Of a stretch of DNA of 64,000 bases, positions 45,801 to 53,269 are shown piece by piece (the first letter of the stretch is position 1; every line of letters begins with the position of its first letter). A program made the translations under genes and the position numbers. The stretch is from Methylobacterium tardum. GTDB taxonomy: Bacteria; Pseudomonadota; Alphaproteobacteria; Rhizobiales; Beijerinckiaceae. The notes under the pieces were generated by a model. It worked only from the letters and a program-made list of their open reading frames with translations. It did not search any database and was not told where the DNA came from. The stretch spans positions 6,258,001-6,322,000 of the forward strand of contig NZ_CP097484.1 of assembly GCF_023546765.1 (NCBI RefSeq), read 5' to 3'.

Positions 45801-45964
45801 CCCGACTGCGTGATCGTCACGGAGACGATCGGGATGTCGATGTTCGGGAACCGCGTGATCGGCAGGGCGCGGAAGCTCACCAGCCCCAGGATCATCAGGA
45901 CCAGGAACAGGACCACCGACGGCAGGGGCTTGCGGATCGCCCAGGCGGAGACGTTGAGGCGCAT
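42827..45964 (-). CDS. RND-family multidrug efflux permease (AcrB/MdtB type)
   Basis: 1045-residue inner-membrane proton-driven exporter, normal family length. N-terminal first helix region IRKPLPSVVLFLVLMILGLVSFRAL, then FPNIDIPIVSVTITQSGAAP typical of RND pumps. The second half-repeat starts at about 535. Proton-relay acids lie in TM4: LVTGILVDDAIVEIENIVRH (two adjacent Asp). The C-terminal half has GVVTKNAIMLVDFAVEQI. Substrate is unknown. Immediately downstream of, and on the same strand as, its adaptor gene (21-base gap). No TolC-type outer-membrane gene is adjacent, so a shared channel is inferred. Confidence 0.95.
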   Translation of the reverse strand: MRLNVSAWAIRKPLPSVVLFLVLMILGLVSFRALPITRFPNIDIPIVSVTITQSGAAPSELQTQVTKWVEDSVAGVKGVKHILSTITEGTSTTTIEFRLEVNQDRATNDVKDAIAKIRQNLPRTIDEPIVSRVEIAGLPIMVYGASAPAMTPEDLSWFVDDVVARGLQSVKGVGGVERLGGVAREIRVTLKPDRLLALGITAADVNRQLRLTSADMAGGRAEVGGQEQSIRALAASASLDTLAKTSIVVPGNRKVRLDELATLSDTAEEPRTFARFNGEPVVAFAISRASGASDADVSVGVAKKIAALHAANPDVRFDLIDTSVDNTIGNYHSAMMGLIEGAALAVVVVLLFLRDWRATLIAAVALPLSVLPTFWVMSALGFSLNAVSLLAITLVTGILVDDAIVEIENIVRHMRMGKSPYRASLEAADEIGLAVIAITATIIAIFSPVSFMGGIAGQYFKQFGLTIAAAVFMSLLVARLITPLLAAYFLRDHGPDHERDGFVMRGYTRLVAWSVRHKFITLVLGIACFAASIASTGLLPAGFLPAEDQARTLFVVELPPGARLPDTVRVTDRIEEKIRALPEVKSVFVDGGRQLPAKKEVRLASLTINLVPKNTRHRTQKQVDAEVAAILREEPDLRFWALREGGQRDLALIIAGPDKAVVAETAAKLQREAQQVPHLVNVMSTAPLDRTEVRIRPKPAVAADLGVTTDTIAETVRVGTIGDIGMNLAKFNATDRQVPIRVQLPESLRGRLSDLETLKVPVKGGTAVPLATVADISLGQGPTGIDRYDRSVRVALEGDMQGTDALAELISQVMNLPTAKNLPPGVTISQTGDAEVMGEVFEGFALAMGAGLMMVFGVLILLFGNFLQPLTILFSLPLSIGGAILALLICHMPISMPVVIGILMLMGVVTKNAIMLVDFAVEQIHAGVDRNTAIADAGRKRARPIVMTTIAMAAGMVPSAMAYGIGGEFRAPMAVAVIGGLIVSTVLSLVFVPAIFVLMDDLSRLMKRLFGRFVGERDDPEDAVDFDSVHPANDGHPAPPRIAAE

Positions 45965-45985
45965 GGCCGGATCCTTCGACTCGTC

Positions 45986-47200
45986 CTACCGCGGGGCCGC
46001 GTCGGCGATCGGCGTGCTGGTGTTCGCCGGGACCGGGCGCACCCGGTCCCCGTCGCGCAGGAAGCTGCCGGCGCGGGCCACGATGCTCTCGCCGGCGGCG
46101 GCGCCGGAGCGGATCTCCGTGAAGCCCTCGGCGGAGAGTCCTGTCGTCACGGGCCGCGCCTGGACGCGCCCGTCCTTCACCACGAGGACGCTGGCGCGGC
46201 CGTCGGCGGCGTAGAGCAGGCTGGAGACCGGGACCGCGACGCCCGTGCGGCGCGCCACTTCCACGTTGCCGCGCGCGAAGGCGCCGATCCGCAGGACCGG
46301 ATCGTCGCCGAGCCGGACGCGTACCTTGCCGAGCCGCGTCGCACGATCGACCTCCGGGTAGACCCGGCGCACCTTGCCGGCGAGGCGGCGGCCGTCATCG
46401 AGATCGAGGCTCGCCGGGTTGCCGACCTGGATGCGGGCCAGCGACGTCTCGGGCACCTCGCCCTCCAGCTCGATCTCGCCCCGGGCGATCAGCCGGAACA
46501 GCGGCTCTCCCGCCGCGGTGGCGGTGGCGCCGATCCGGGCGGTGCGGCGATTGATGATCCCGGCCTCCGGCGCCCGGATGTCGGTGCGGGCACGCCGCAG
46601 CGCAATTTCGGAGCCGGCCGCCCGGGCGGTGGCGAGGTCGGCCTGGGCGGATTGCAGGCCGCCCCTGGCGGCGGCGAGGCGCCCTTCCGCCCCCTGCGCC
46701 GCCGAGACGCGCTGTTCCAGCACCGCCGCCGTGGCGTTGCCGGTCTTGGCGAGCGCCTGGGCCCGCTCCAGCGACTGCTTGGCTTCGACGTTGGCGGCCT
46801 CCGCCTGAACGATCTGGCTCTGAGCCTGGACGATCGCCGCCTCGGCCCGGGCGATCGCCGCCGCGTTCGAGGCCTCCTGGGTCGCGATCATCTCCAGCGA
46901 CAGCCGGGCGAGCACCTCGCCCTTGCTGACGCGGTCGCCTTCCTCGGCGAGCAGCTCGGTGATGCGCAGGCCCTCGACCTCCGGGGAAACCAGGATCTCG
47001 TCGCGTGGAACCAGCGTCCCGGTGACCACCGCCCGCTCGGCGATCTCGCGGCTGTCGGCCGGCACGACGGTGACCGCCGGCGCGATGGCGGCGGCATCGG
47101 GAACGGAGGCGGTCTCGACCGCCCTGGCCGGTGCCGCGGCGAGCATCGCGAGCCCGCACAGGACGCTGAGGCGGGACGCGCGCCAACGGACGTACTTCAC
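45986..47200 (-). CDS. RND efflux periplasmic adaptor (membrane fusion protein)
   Basis: 404-residue periplasmic adaptor linking the RND pump to an outer-membrane channel. Signal peptide MKYVRWRASRLSVLCGLAML...ARA, lipoyl-like half-motif (VTGTLVPRDEILVSPEVEGL), a long coiled-coil hairpin (about 110-200, repeated Ala/Glu/Gln such as IARAEAAIVQAQSQIVQAEA), and the beta-barrel region (FRLIARGEIELEGEVPE). Start: GTG at 47200 gives a normal signal peptide. An ATG at 47269 with AAGGA upstream would add 23 polar residues and is the alternative. First gene of the efflux pair. Confidence 0.9.
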   Translation of the reverse strand: MKYVRWRASRLSVLCGLAMLAAAPARAVETASVPDAAAIAPAVTVVPADSREIAERAVVTGTLVPRDEILVSPEVEGLRITELLAEEGDRVSKGEVLARLSLEMIATQEASNAAAIARAEAAIVQAQSQIVQAEAANVEAKQSLERAQALAKTGNATAAVLEQRVSAAQGAEGRLAAARGGLQSAQADLATARAAGSEIALRRARTDIRAPEAGIINRRTARIGATATAAGEPLFRLIARGEIELEGEVPETSLARIQVGNPASLDLDDGRRLAGKVRRVYPEVDRATRLGKVRVRLGDDPVLRIGAFARGNVEVARRTGVAVPVSSLLYAADGRASVLVVKDGRVQARPVTTGLSAEGFTEIRSGAAAGESIVARAGSFLRDGDRVRPVPANTSTPIADAAPR

Positions 47201-47446
47201 GACGGGGGCCTCGCGCTCGGTGCTGGATTGATGACGCACCTCTATCACTGTGCAGGCCGGCGTTTTCATGGCGCGTTGTCCTTCACGGAAGCCAGCATAG
47301 TGCCGCCGCATGTTTCCGTCGCTGGATGTTACGCCGCACGTCCCGGAACAGCGACGAAGACGGCTCTTTGACTATCCCGGCCTGCAACCGGCGGAGAGCG
47401 GCGACGTTGTCTCCGCGATGGGCTTCTCAGGATGGGGGATGGATCG

Positions 47447-47629
47447 ATGAGCATCTTTCAGATCAAGCAGAAGAAGAGTGGTGCGGTGCTCTGGACCGGC
47501 GCGGCCGACGACGAGCAGACGGCCCTGGACGCGATGGCGCGTGAAGCCGGATACCGCGACTTCTCCGCGATCCCGGACGCGATCCGGGCGGACGGGATCG
47601 AGGCGGCTAAGCTCGACCTGATCTCTTAA
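47447..47629 (+). CDS. Small conserved-looking protein
   Basis: 60 residues, cytosolic, mixed charge: MSIFQIKQKKSGAVLWTGAA then DDEQTALDAMAREAGYRDFS. No signal or TM helix. Composition and codon use match neighbouring genes. A GGGGGATGGA stretch precedes the ATG. No family recognised; similar small proteins of unknown role are common in Methylobacterium-like genomes. Confidence 0.55.
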   Translation: MSIFQIKQKKSGAVLWTGAADDEQTALDAMAREAGYRDFSAIPDAIRADGIEAAKLDLIS

Positions 47630-48042
47630 CGATCCGTCCGTCGAAGCCGCATATCGGTTCGGCGCGCCTCGATGATGAAGGTTTCGGCCGATTGAGTCGG
47701 CCGGACCTGACGCGTCAGAGCGCGGACGACAGCGTTTCGAGCGCGGCGTTCAACCAGCTCCATACAGCGGGATCGGCGACTGCTTGTTCAGCGTAGCCAG
47801 TAGAGCGCGATATCGCCCGAGACTGCCGGCGTTCTTCTCATACTGGTCGAAGTGCCATTGCAGAAACGCCCAGCCGGGTGAGCGGTCCAGCGCACAGACC
47901 GGCTCCTCCCCGTGTACGTCCTCGCTCCCATGGCGACTCGACGACGGCTTCCAGCCGGTGGACGGTCGATGCCGAAATTCGGAGTGGCCTGCTCCGGCTT
48001 GAGCGCTTTGCTGGCGTGCAAAGCAGCGTGCGGATGCCGCGT
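47630..48042. other. Region without a supported gene, possible decayed coding DNA on the minus strand
   Basis: About 410 bases of lower GC. A minus-strand open stretch reads AFLQWHFDQYEKNAGSLGRY and on for a few dozen residues with natural-looking composition, but has no start, ribosome site or recognised family. It may be a gene remnant; nothing else was seen. Confidence 0.25.
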
Positions 48043-49086
48043 TCAGGTTCGCTCGAATGAAGCGGCTAGCGCATCGATCCCCGCCGCGCACTCGGCGGCC
48101 GCGGTCGGACTATGCAAGCCGCCGATCACTGCCGGATCGAGGGCGAGCGCCGCCTGGATCAGGCGCGGCCATGCGGAGGCTTCAGGCCAGCCCTCCTGCA
48201 CGATAGCGGCGCCGAGTCGAGCCAGGGCTGCCGCCTTTTCGGTCTGCTCGCCGTAAGCCCGCGCCTCCGGCAGGCAGAGAAAGCGCTTGGCCTGCGCCGC
48301 AGCCAGCGCCACGACCCCGTCGCCCCCGCCCCCGACCAGCAGGGCGGCCCGTGCCACATGGGCGGCGACGTCGGGGACCCAGCCGTGCAGGTGCAGATTG
48401 TCGGGGATCGCGCCTGAGCCAGAGACCGGGCCCAGCACGTGCCAGGCCCGGTCGGGCACGGACCGTGCCGCCGCGGCCAGGGCAGGGGTGTCGCCGCCCG
48501 CGCCGCCTTGTCCAAACACCACCACGATATCGCGGCTCGCCTCGGTGTTGAGCAGGGTCGGTCCGGTGAGAAAACCCGCGTAGATTGTCTTGGCGCGAAC
48601 CCACTCGGGCACGCCCCCGCCGTCCAACGCTTCGGGAAAGGGCGCGAGGAGGCGGCTGGCGCTGCGGAAGGCTTCGAGATGCGGCTGGTCGGTGCGAGTG
48701 CCGGCGAGGCGCACCACCAAAGTCGGCACCGAGAGCAGGCGCGCGAACAGCGCCACCTCCACCGAGACATCGACCACGAGGAGCGCCGGATCGGTCCGCG
48801 CCACCCAGTTGGCGATGCGCGCCATCCGGGCGCGGAGGCCGGGATGGTTCAGAGGGGCGTAATGCAGCGCCTCCGGCCGGTCGGCCGCGCCGTCCCGTCC
48901 ATCGAAGGCGGCATCGCCGAGCGGCCGGTCATCCGGCAGGTCGAGAATGGCGAGCCCGGTCGTGTCGAAGCCGGCGAGCGTTCCCAGGATCGTGCACGGG
49001 CGGGGCAGATGCGCCGCCACCGCCCGGGCCCGCTGGAGGTGGCCGGCGCCCTGGTGATGGACGTACCAGCCGATCCCCCGGGTCAC
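48043..49086 (-). CDS. Glycosyltransferase, GT28/MurG-like
   Basis: 347 residues. The N-terminus GIGWYVHHQGAGHLQRARAV is the MurG/GT28-like nucleotide-sugar transferase start (GxGH). The C-terminal domain has FGQGGAGGDTPAL and GWVPDVAAHVARAALLVGGGGDGVV, the GGG acceptor/donor pocket of GT-B enzymes. No TM helix. The sugar and acceptor are unknown. Start GTG at 49086 overlaps the upstream GT2 stop by four bases, so it is coupled. It is the third gene of a three-transferase unit. Confidence 0.8.
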   Translation of the reverse strand: MTRGIGWYVHHQGAGHLQRARAVAAHLPRPCTILGTLAGFDTTGLAILDLPDDRPLGDAAFDGRDGAADRPEALHYAPLNHPGLRARMARIANWVARTDPALLVVDVSVEVALFARLLSVPTLVVRLAGTRTDQPHLEAFRSASRLLAPFPEALDGGGVPEWVRAKTIYAGFLTGPTLLNTEASRDIVVVFGQGGAGGDTPALAAAARSVPDRAWHVLGPVSGSGAIPDNLHLHGWVPDVAAHVARAALLVGGGGDGVVALAAAQAKRFLCLPEARAYGEQTEKAAALARLGAAIVQEGWPEASAWPRLIQAALALDPAVIGGLHSPTAAAECAAGIDALAASFERT

Positions 49087-50171
49087 GCGGCATCCCGCAG
49101 GGCGAGGGCCAGCGCGTCGAGATCGGCGATGGCCCGGTCGAGGGGGCATTCCCGCGCCGGCGCGGCGCGCGCTTCGAGGATTTGGTCGGCCCGCTCTACG
49201 AAAGCGATGTCGTTGGGACAGTCGCCGACAGCGGCGAGGTCGTCCGGTCCGAGGCCGAGGCGCGCGCAGGCGGCGGCACGGGCCGGAGGCTGGAGGTGGA
49301 ACGCCCGGCGCAGGGCCGCACGGCGCAGGATCAGCGCCTGCCAATGGGCCGCTTCCGGCAGCAGGTAGGCCTCGCCGCCGATCACCCGGGCGCGGCGGGC
49401 CATCTCGGTGGCCATGCCGCCCGAGACCCGGCCCTGGTTGCGGGACGAGACCATCACCCGCACCGCCGGGCAGTGACGCAGGCGGGCGCCGCGCGCGCGC
49501 AGCAGCCCGACCAGGGCGTTGTCCTCGCCACAGGGCAGGGGCGGCAGTCCGCCCACGGCCTGGTAGAGAGCCACCGGGACGGCGAGGCTCGCGCCGGTAT
49601 GGTCGCCGTGGCGCGGCGCCGGATCGTGCGGCGGCGGATCGAGGATGTCTTCCAGCCGCCGGACGCCGGCCCAGTAGCGCTCGATCCGGGCATGCAGCGC
49701 CGCGAGCGCCGGATCCGCCTCGCCGTCATCGTCGATGACGAGCCGGCCACCGACCACGTCGGCCGCCTCCAGCGCGCGGAGATTGGCTCCGATCCAGTCG
49801 GCCGGCAGGCGCGCATCGGCATCGGTAGTAAGCAGTACGCCGTCTGGAACCCCGTCCGCGGCGAGCCACTCGGCCCCAGCGTCGAGCGCCATGCGCCGCG
49901 CGGTGCCGACATGCGCCTCCGCACCGGCAAGCCGCACCTCGATCAACCGGAGCGCGAGCGGCGCCAGGGCGCCGGACGCTTCGAGGGCCCGGATCGCCGC
50001 CACGGTCCCGTCGGTGCAGTTGTTGGCGAGGACCACGACCCGCAAGGCGCTCCGCAGCGGAATACAGTCCTGCTCGGCCAGGGAGGCGAGCAGCCGCGGC
50101 AGGCGGTCCGCCTCGTTCCGCGCCGGGATACAGACGGCGCAGGGCAGGGTGCGGTCCGCGTCGGCGCTCAT
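49083..50171 (-). CDS. Glycosyltransferase family 2 protein
   Basis: 362 residues. GT-A fold start CAVCIPARNEADRLPRLLAS, nucleotide-binding VVVLANNCTDGTVAAI, the DxD-type motif in LLTTDADARLPADWI, and the acceptor-side GEDNALVGLLRARG. The C-terminal region (CARLGLGPDDLAAVGDCPND) has no obvious extra domain. No TM helix. Middle gene of the unit, two bases after the GT4 stop. Confidence 0.88.
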   Translation of the reverse strand: MSADADRTLPCAVCIPARNEADRLPRLLASLAEQDCIPLRSALRVVVLANNCTDGTVAAIRALEASGALAPLALRLIEVRLAGAEAHVGTARRMALDAGAEWLAADGVPDGVLLTTDADARLPADWIGANLRALEAADVVGGRLVIDDDGEADPALAALHARIERYWAGVRRLEDILDPPPHDPAPRHGDHTGASLAVPVALYQAVGGLPPLPCGEDNALVGLLRARGARLRHCPAVRVMVSSRNQGRVSGGMATEMARRARVIGGEAYLLPEAAHWQALILRRAALRRAFHLQPPARAAACARLGLGPDDLAAVGDCPNDIAFVERADQILEARAAPARECPLDRAIADLDALALALRDAA

Positions 50172-50172
50172 G

Positions 50173-51267
50173 TCAGGCCCGCCGTCCGGCGACGCGCAGG
50201 GCTGGCCGCGCCCGCTCGGCGCAGCGCGCGATCACCGCCTCGTAGGCATCGAGGTACCGGTCGGTCATGGCGGCGGCATCGTAGAGCGCCTCGGCCCGAT
50301 CGCGACAGGCGCGGCGCGACAGGCCGGCCGCCTCGCGGATCGCTACCGAGAGATCCTGCGAATCGTCCGGCCGCGCGAGGCGGCCGCACTGGGCGTCGAG
50401 GATATTCGGCATGGCACCCCGGCGGAAGGCGGCCACCGGCGTGCCGCAGGCGAGCGCCTCCGCCACGACGAGGCCGAAGGGTTCCTCCCAGCGCGGTGAG
50501 ACAATCGCCACCCGGGCGCGCCCGAGATGATGCGCGAGATCCCGGTGCGAGAGATGCCCGAGATGCGTGAGGTCCGGGCCGAGGCGCGGCGCGATCTCGG
50601 CGGCCCAGTAGCCGGGGTTGAGCTTCGGCCCCGCGAAGGTGAGCGGCAGCCCGGCCGCGCGGGCGGCGTCGATGGCGAGATGCAGCCCCTTCTCGGGCAC
50701 GATCCGACCGGACCAGAAGGCGAAGGCCGGAGCGTCGGCCCTTTCCGAGAACGCGAAGGTCGAGAGATCGACACCGTTATCGACCACCTGTGCGCCCGGC
50801 ACGAGCGAGGCCCATTCCTGCGCCAGCGAGGGCGAAACGGCCAGGAACGCCATGTCGGGATCGGCTTCGACCACTCCGGCCGTGAGAGCGTCGAACGGCG
50901 GCGTATGCAGCACCGTGACCCAGGGCAGGCCGAGCCGGGCACTCTCGCGCAAGGGCAGGGCGTGGAGGGAGTTGTTGTGCACCAGGTCGAAGCCGCCGGC
51001 CGCGACCATATCCATCATCTGCCGGTAGGCATCGTGCTCGGCGCGGTCGATCGCCTCCTCGCGCTCCGGGTCGAGCAGCGCATCCCCGGTCGGATCGCAG
51101 AGCATCACCGGGTTCAGAGCCGGGTCTGACCCGCGGCTCGCGAACAGCGTCACCTCGTGCCCGTGCCGCTTCAGGGCGACGGTGAGGAGGTGCGTGTGCA
51201 TCTCCAACCCGCCGGCATAGGGCTGGCCGATCGGGTATTTCAGATGTGCGAGGACAGCGATCTTCAC
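50173..51267 (-). CDS. Glycosyltransferase family 4 protein
   Basis: 364 residues, retaining GT-B transferase. N-terminal KIAVLAHLKYPIGQPYAGGLEMHTHLL and HEVTLFASRGSD are typical acceptor-domain features. The donor domain has FWSGRIVPEKGLHLAIDAAR (EKG-type phosphate contact), and SPRWEEPFGLVVAEALACGTPV is the E-x7-E catalytic motif. Start is GTG at 51267. It leads a three-gene, tightly packed glycosyltransferase unit with no flippase or polymerase in the window. Confidence 0.9.
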   Translation of the reverse strand: MKIAVLAHLKYPIGQPYAGGLEMHTHLLTVALKRHGHEVTLFASRGSDPALNPVMLCDPTGDALLDPEREEAIDRAEHDAYRQMMDMVAAGGFDLVHNNSLHALPLRESARLGLPWVTVLHTPPFDALTAGVVEADPDMAFLAVSPSLAQEWASLVPGAQVVDNGVDLSTFAFSERADAPAFAFWSGRIVPEKGLHLAIDAARAAGLPLTFAGPKLNPGYWAAEIAPRLGPDLTHLGHLSHRDLAHHLGRARVAIVSPRWEEPFGLVVAEALACGTPVAAFRRGAMPNILDAQCGRLARPDDSQDLSVAIREAAGLSRRACRDRAEALYDAAAMTDRYLDAYEAVIARCAERARPALRVAGRRA

Positions 51268-51618
51268 GCGCGCACCAAGTCCGGGAGGATGGGGAAATCT
51301 GCCGCCCACCGTGGCGTGAAAGGACTTCTTTCCGCGGCAAGCGTGGCAGGGATCATGCCGATTGTTTCTTCAACAAGCGTTGCGATGAGAGGGCCTGAGC
51401 GACGACAAGCGCGACGCTTTCGTCTGTCCTAAGCGCGGCGGCCTGAACCGCTGATGATCAGATCCGCAGGGCGCGCGTTCACGCAGCGTTCGTTCCAACC
51501 CCGGATTGTGGATCGCGCCAGCGCGGATGGGCGGCGCTCGCGGGCACGCGGCTCAGCTGATAGGCTGCGCTTCATACCGTCGGCCAGCATCCGCGCGCGG
51601 CGGATCAGGGGGCCATCG
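51268..51618. other. Divergent intergenic spacer, nothing recognised
   Basis: Lies between the glycosyltransferase unit and the SPFH gene and must contain both promoters. No repeat, structured RNA or additional gene was supported. Confidence 0.4.
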
Positions 51619-52596
51619 ATGGATCTTCCGCTCGGGCTGAGCGTCTTCGCGGTCGGCGCCGCGGCGCTGGCGGTCATCACCCTGGCGGCCGGCGTGAAGA
51701 TCGTGCCGCAGGGCTATGTCTACACGGTGGAGCGCTTCGGCCGCTACGCTCGCAGCCTGGATGCCGGCCTGGGCTTGATCACGCCCTTCGTCGAGCGCGT
51801 CGGCCGGCGGGTCAACGTGATGGAGCAGGTGATCGACGTGCCGAGCCAGCAGGCCTTCACGCGCGACAATGCCGGCGTCACCATCGACGCGGTGGTCTTC
51901 TACCAAGTGCTCGACGCGGCGCGGGCATCCTACGAGGTCTCGAACCTCGACCTCGCGGCCACGACCCTGACCATGACCAACATCCGAACCGTGGTCGGCT
52001 CGATGGATCTCGATCAGCTGCTCGCCCATCGCGACGAGATCAACGAGCGCCTGCTCCGGGTCATGGATGCTGCGGCCTCGCCCTGGGGCGTCAAGATCAA
52101 CCGCATCGAGATCAAGGACATCGTGCTGCCGCCCGATCTGGCGGGGGCCATGGCTCGGCAGATGAAGGCCGAGCGGGAGAAGCGCGCCTCGATCCTCGAG
52201 GCGGAGGGGCAGCGCGCCGCCGAGATCCTGAGGGCGGAGGGGCGCAAGCAATCGGCGATTCTCGAGGCGGAGGGCCGGCGGGAAGCGGCCTTCCGCGACG
52301 CCGAGGCGCGCGAGCGCTCCGCCGAAGCCGAGGCGGCGGCGACCGGGATGGTCAGCCGGGCCATCGCCGAGGGCGATATCGCGGCGGCGAATTTCCTGGT
52401 GGCGGAGAAGTACGTCGATGCCGTCCGCGCCATCGCCACCGCGCCCAACCAGCGGGTCGTGGTGGTGCCCATCGAGGCGGCCGCGCTGGCCGGGACCCTC
52501 GGGGGCATCGGGGAGCTGACCCGCAGCGTGTTCGGCGAGGGCGCACCGCCGCGCCGCGCGGGAACCCCGCCCAACGTGGCGTCGTCACGGGCGTGA
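51619..52596 (+). CDS. SPFH/band-7 membrane protein (stomatin/QmcA-like)
   Basis: 325 residues. One N-terminal TM helix (LSVFAVGAAALAVITLAAGV), then the band-7 core VPQGYVYTVERFGRYARSLDAGLGLITPFV and VVFYQVLDAARASYEV. A long Ala/Glu/Arg coiled coil follows (about 180-260, REKRASILEAEGQRAAEILR). SPFH proteins form membrane rings or microdomains. Start ATG at 51619. It overlaps nfeD by one base (TGATG), the classic stomatin-NfeD pair, in which NfeD partners or tethers the SPFH ring. Confidence 0.93.
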   Translation: MDLPLGLSVFAVGAAALAVITLAAGVKIVPQGYVYTVERFGRYARSLDAGLGLITPFVERVGRRVNVMEQVIDVPSQQAFTRDNAGVTIDAVVFYQVLDAARASYEVSNLDLAATTLTMTNIRTVVGSMDLDQLLAHRDEINERLLRVMDAAASPWGVKINRIEIKDIVLPPDLAGAMARQMKAEREKRASILEAEGQRAAEILRAEGRKQSAILEAEGRREAAFRDAEARERSAEAEAAATGMVSRAIAEGDIAAANFLVAEKYVDAVRAIATAPNQRVVVVPIEAAALAGTLGGIGELTRSVFGEGAPPRRAGTPPNVASSRA

Positions 52597-53054
52597 TGCC
52601 GATGACACTCACGTCCGTCCTCAGCGCCGTCGAGTCTGTCGGAGCCGCCTGGATTTGGGTGATCGCCGGCCTCATTCTGGCGGCGGCCGAGATCCTGATT
52701 CCCGGCGTGTTCCTGATCTGGCTCGGCCTGGCGGCGCTCGCCACCGGGCTCGCCGCGGCCGCGATCGCGATGCCCTGGCAGGGCCAGACGCTGCTCTTCG
52801 CGGGGCTCGCCGTCGTCCTGGTCGGGATCGCCAGCCGCCTGCACAGGCGCGGCGCGGGCGGGCCGGCGCTGAACCGTCCCGATCGGGGCCTGATCGGGCG
52901 GGAGGCCATCCTGGAGGAGCCGATCGTGCAGGGTGCGGGCCGCATCCGCTTCGATGACACGCTGTGGCGGATCACGGGACCGGAGATGGCCGTCGGCGAG
53001 CGGGTGCGGGTCACGGGCATCAGCGGAACCGTGCTGCGGGTCGAGGCGGCGTGA
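52596..53054 (+). CDS. NfeD-family membrane protein
   Basis: 152 residues. Three N-terminal TM helices (WIWVIAGLILAAAEILIPGV; FLIWLGLAALATGLAAAAIA; TLLFAGLAVVLVGIA) then a soluble OB-like C-terminal domain (RGLIGREAILEEPIVQGAGR; VGERVRVTGISGTVLRVEA). This is the short NfeD1b-type partner of SPFH proteins. A GTG one codon upstream is also possible. Translationally coupled to the SPFH gene. Confidence 0.92.
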   Translation: MPMTLTSVLSAVESVGAAWIWVIAGLILAAAEILIPGVFLIWLGLAALATGLAAAAIAMPWQGQTLLFAGLAVVLVGIASRLHRRGAGGPALNRPDRGLIGREAILEEPIVQGAGRIRFDDTLWRITGPEMAVGERVRVTGISGTVLRVEAA

Positions 53055-53269
53055 CGCCCTTCAACGAGGATGGTTTCGCCACTGCCGTGTGTTCGCGCGG
53101 CGTCAAGAGCGACCTGTAGGGGCTGCGCGGGAAGTCCTCGCGCGAGTCCGTCCCGCGGCCCAGCTGCGACAAAGAGTGAGTTGCGCGCAAGCGAATTATC
53201 CGGTGTTACGGTCAGGCTGGAACGGATGCGGAGGACGCATGCCGGTGGTCGCGGCGTGGGCGACGGATA

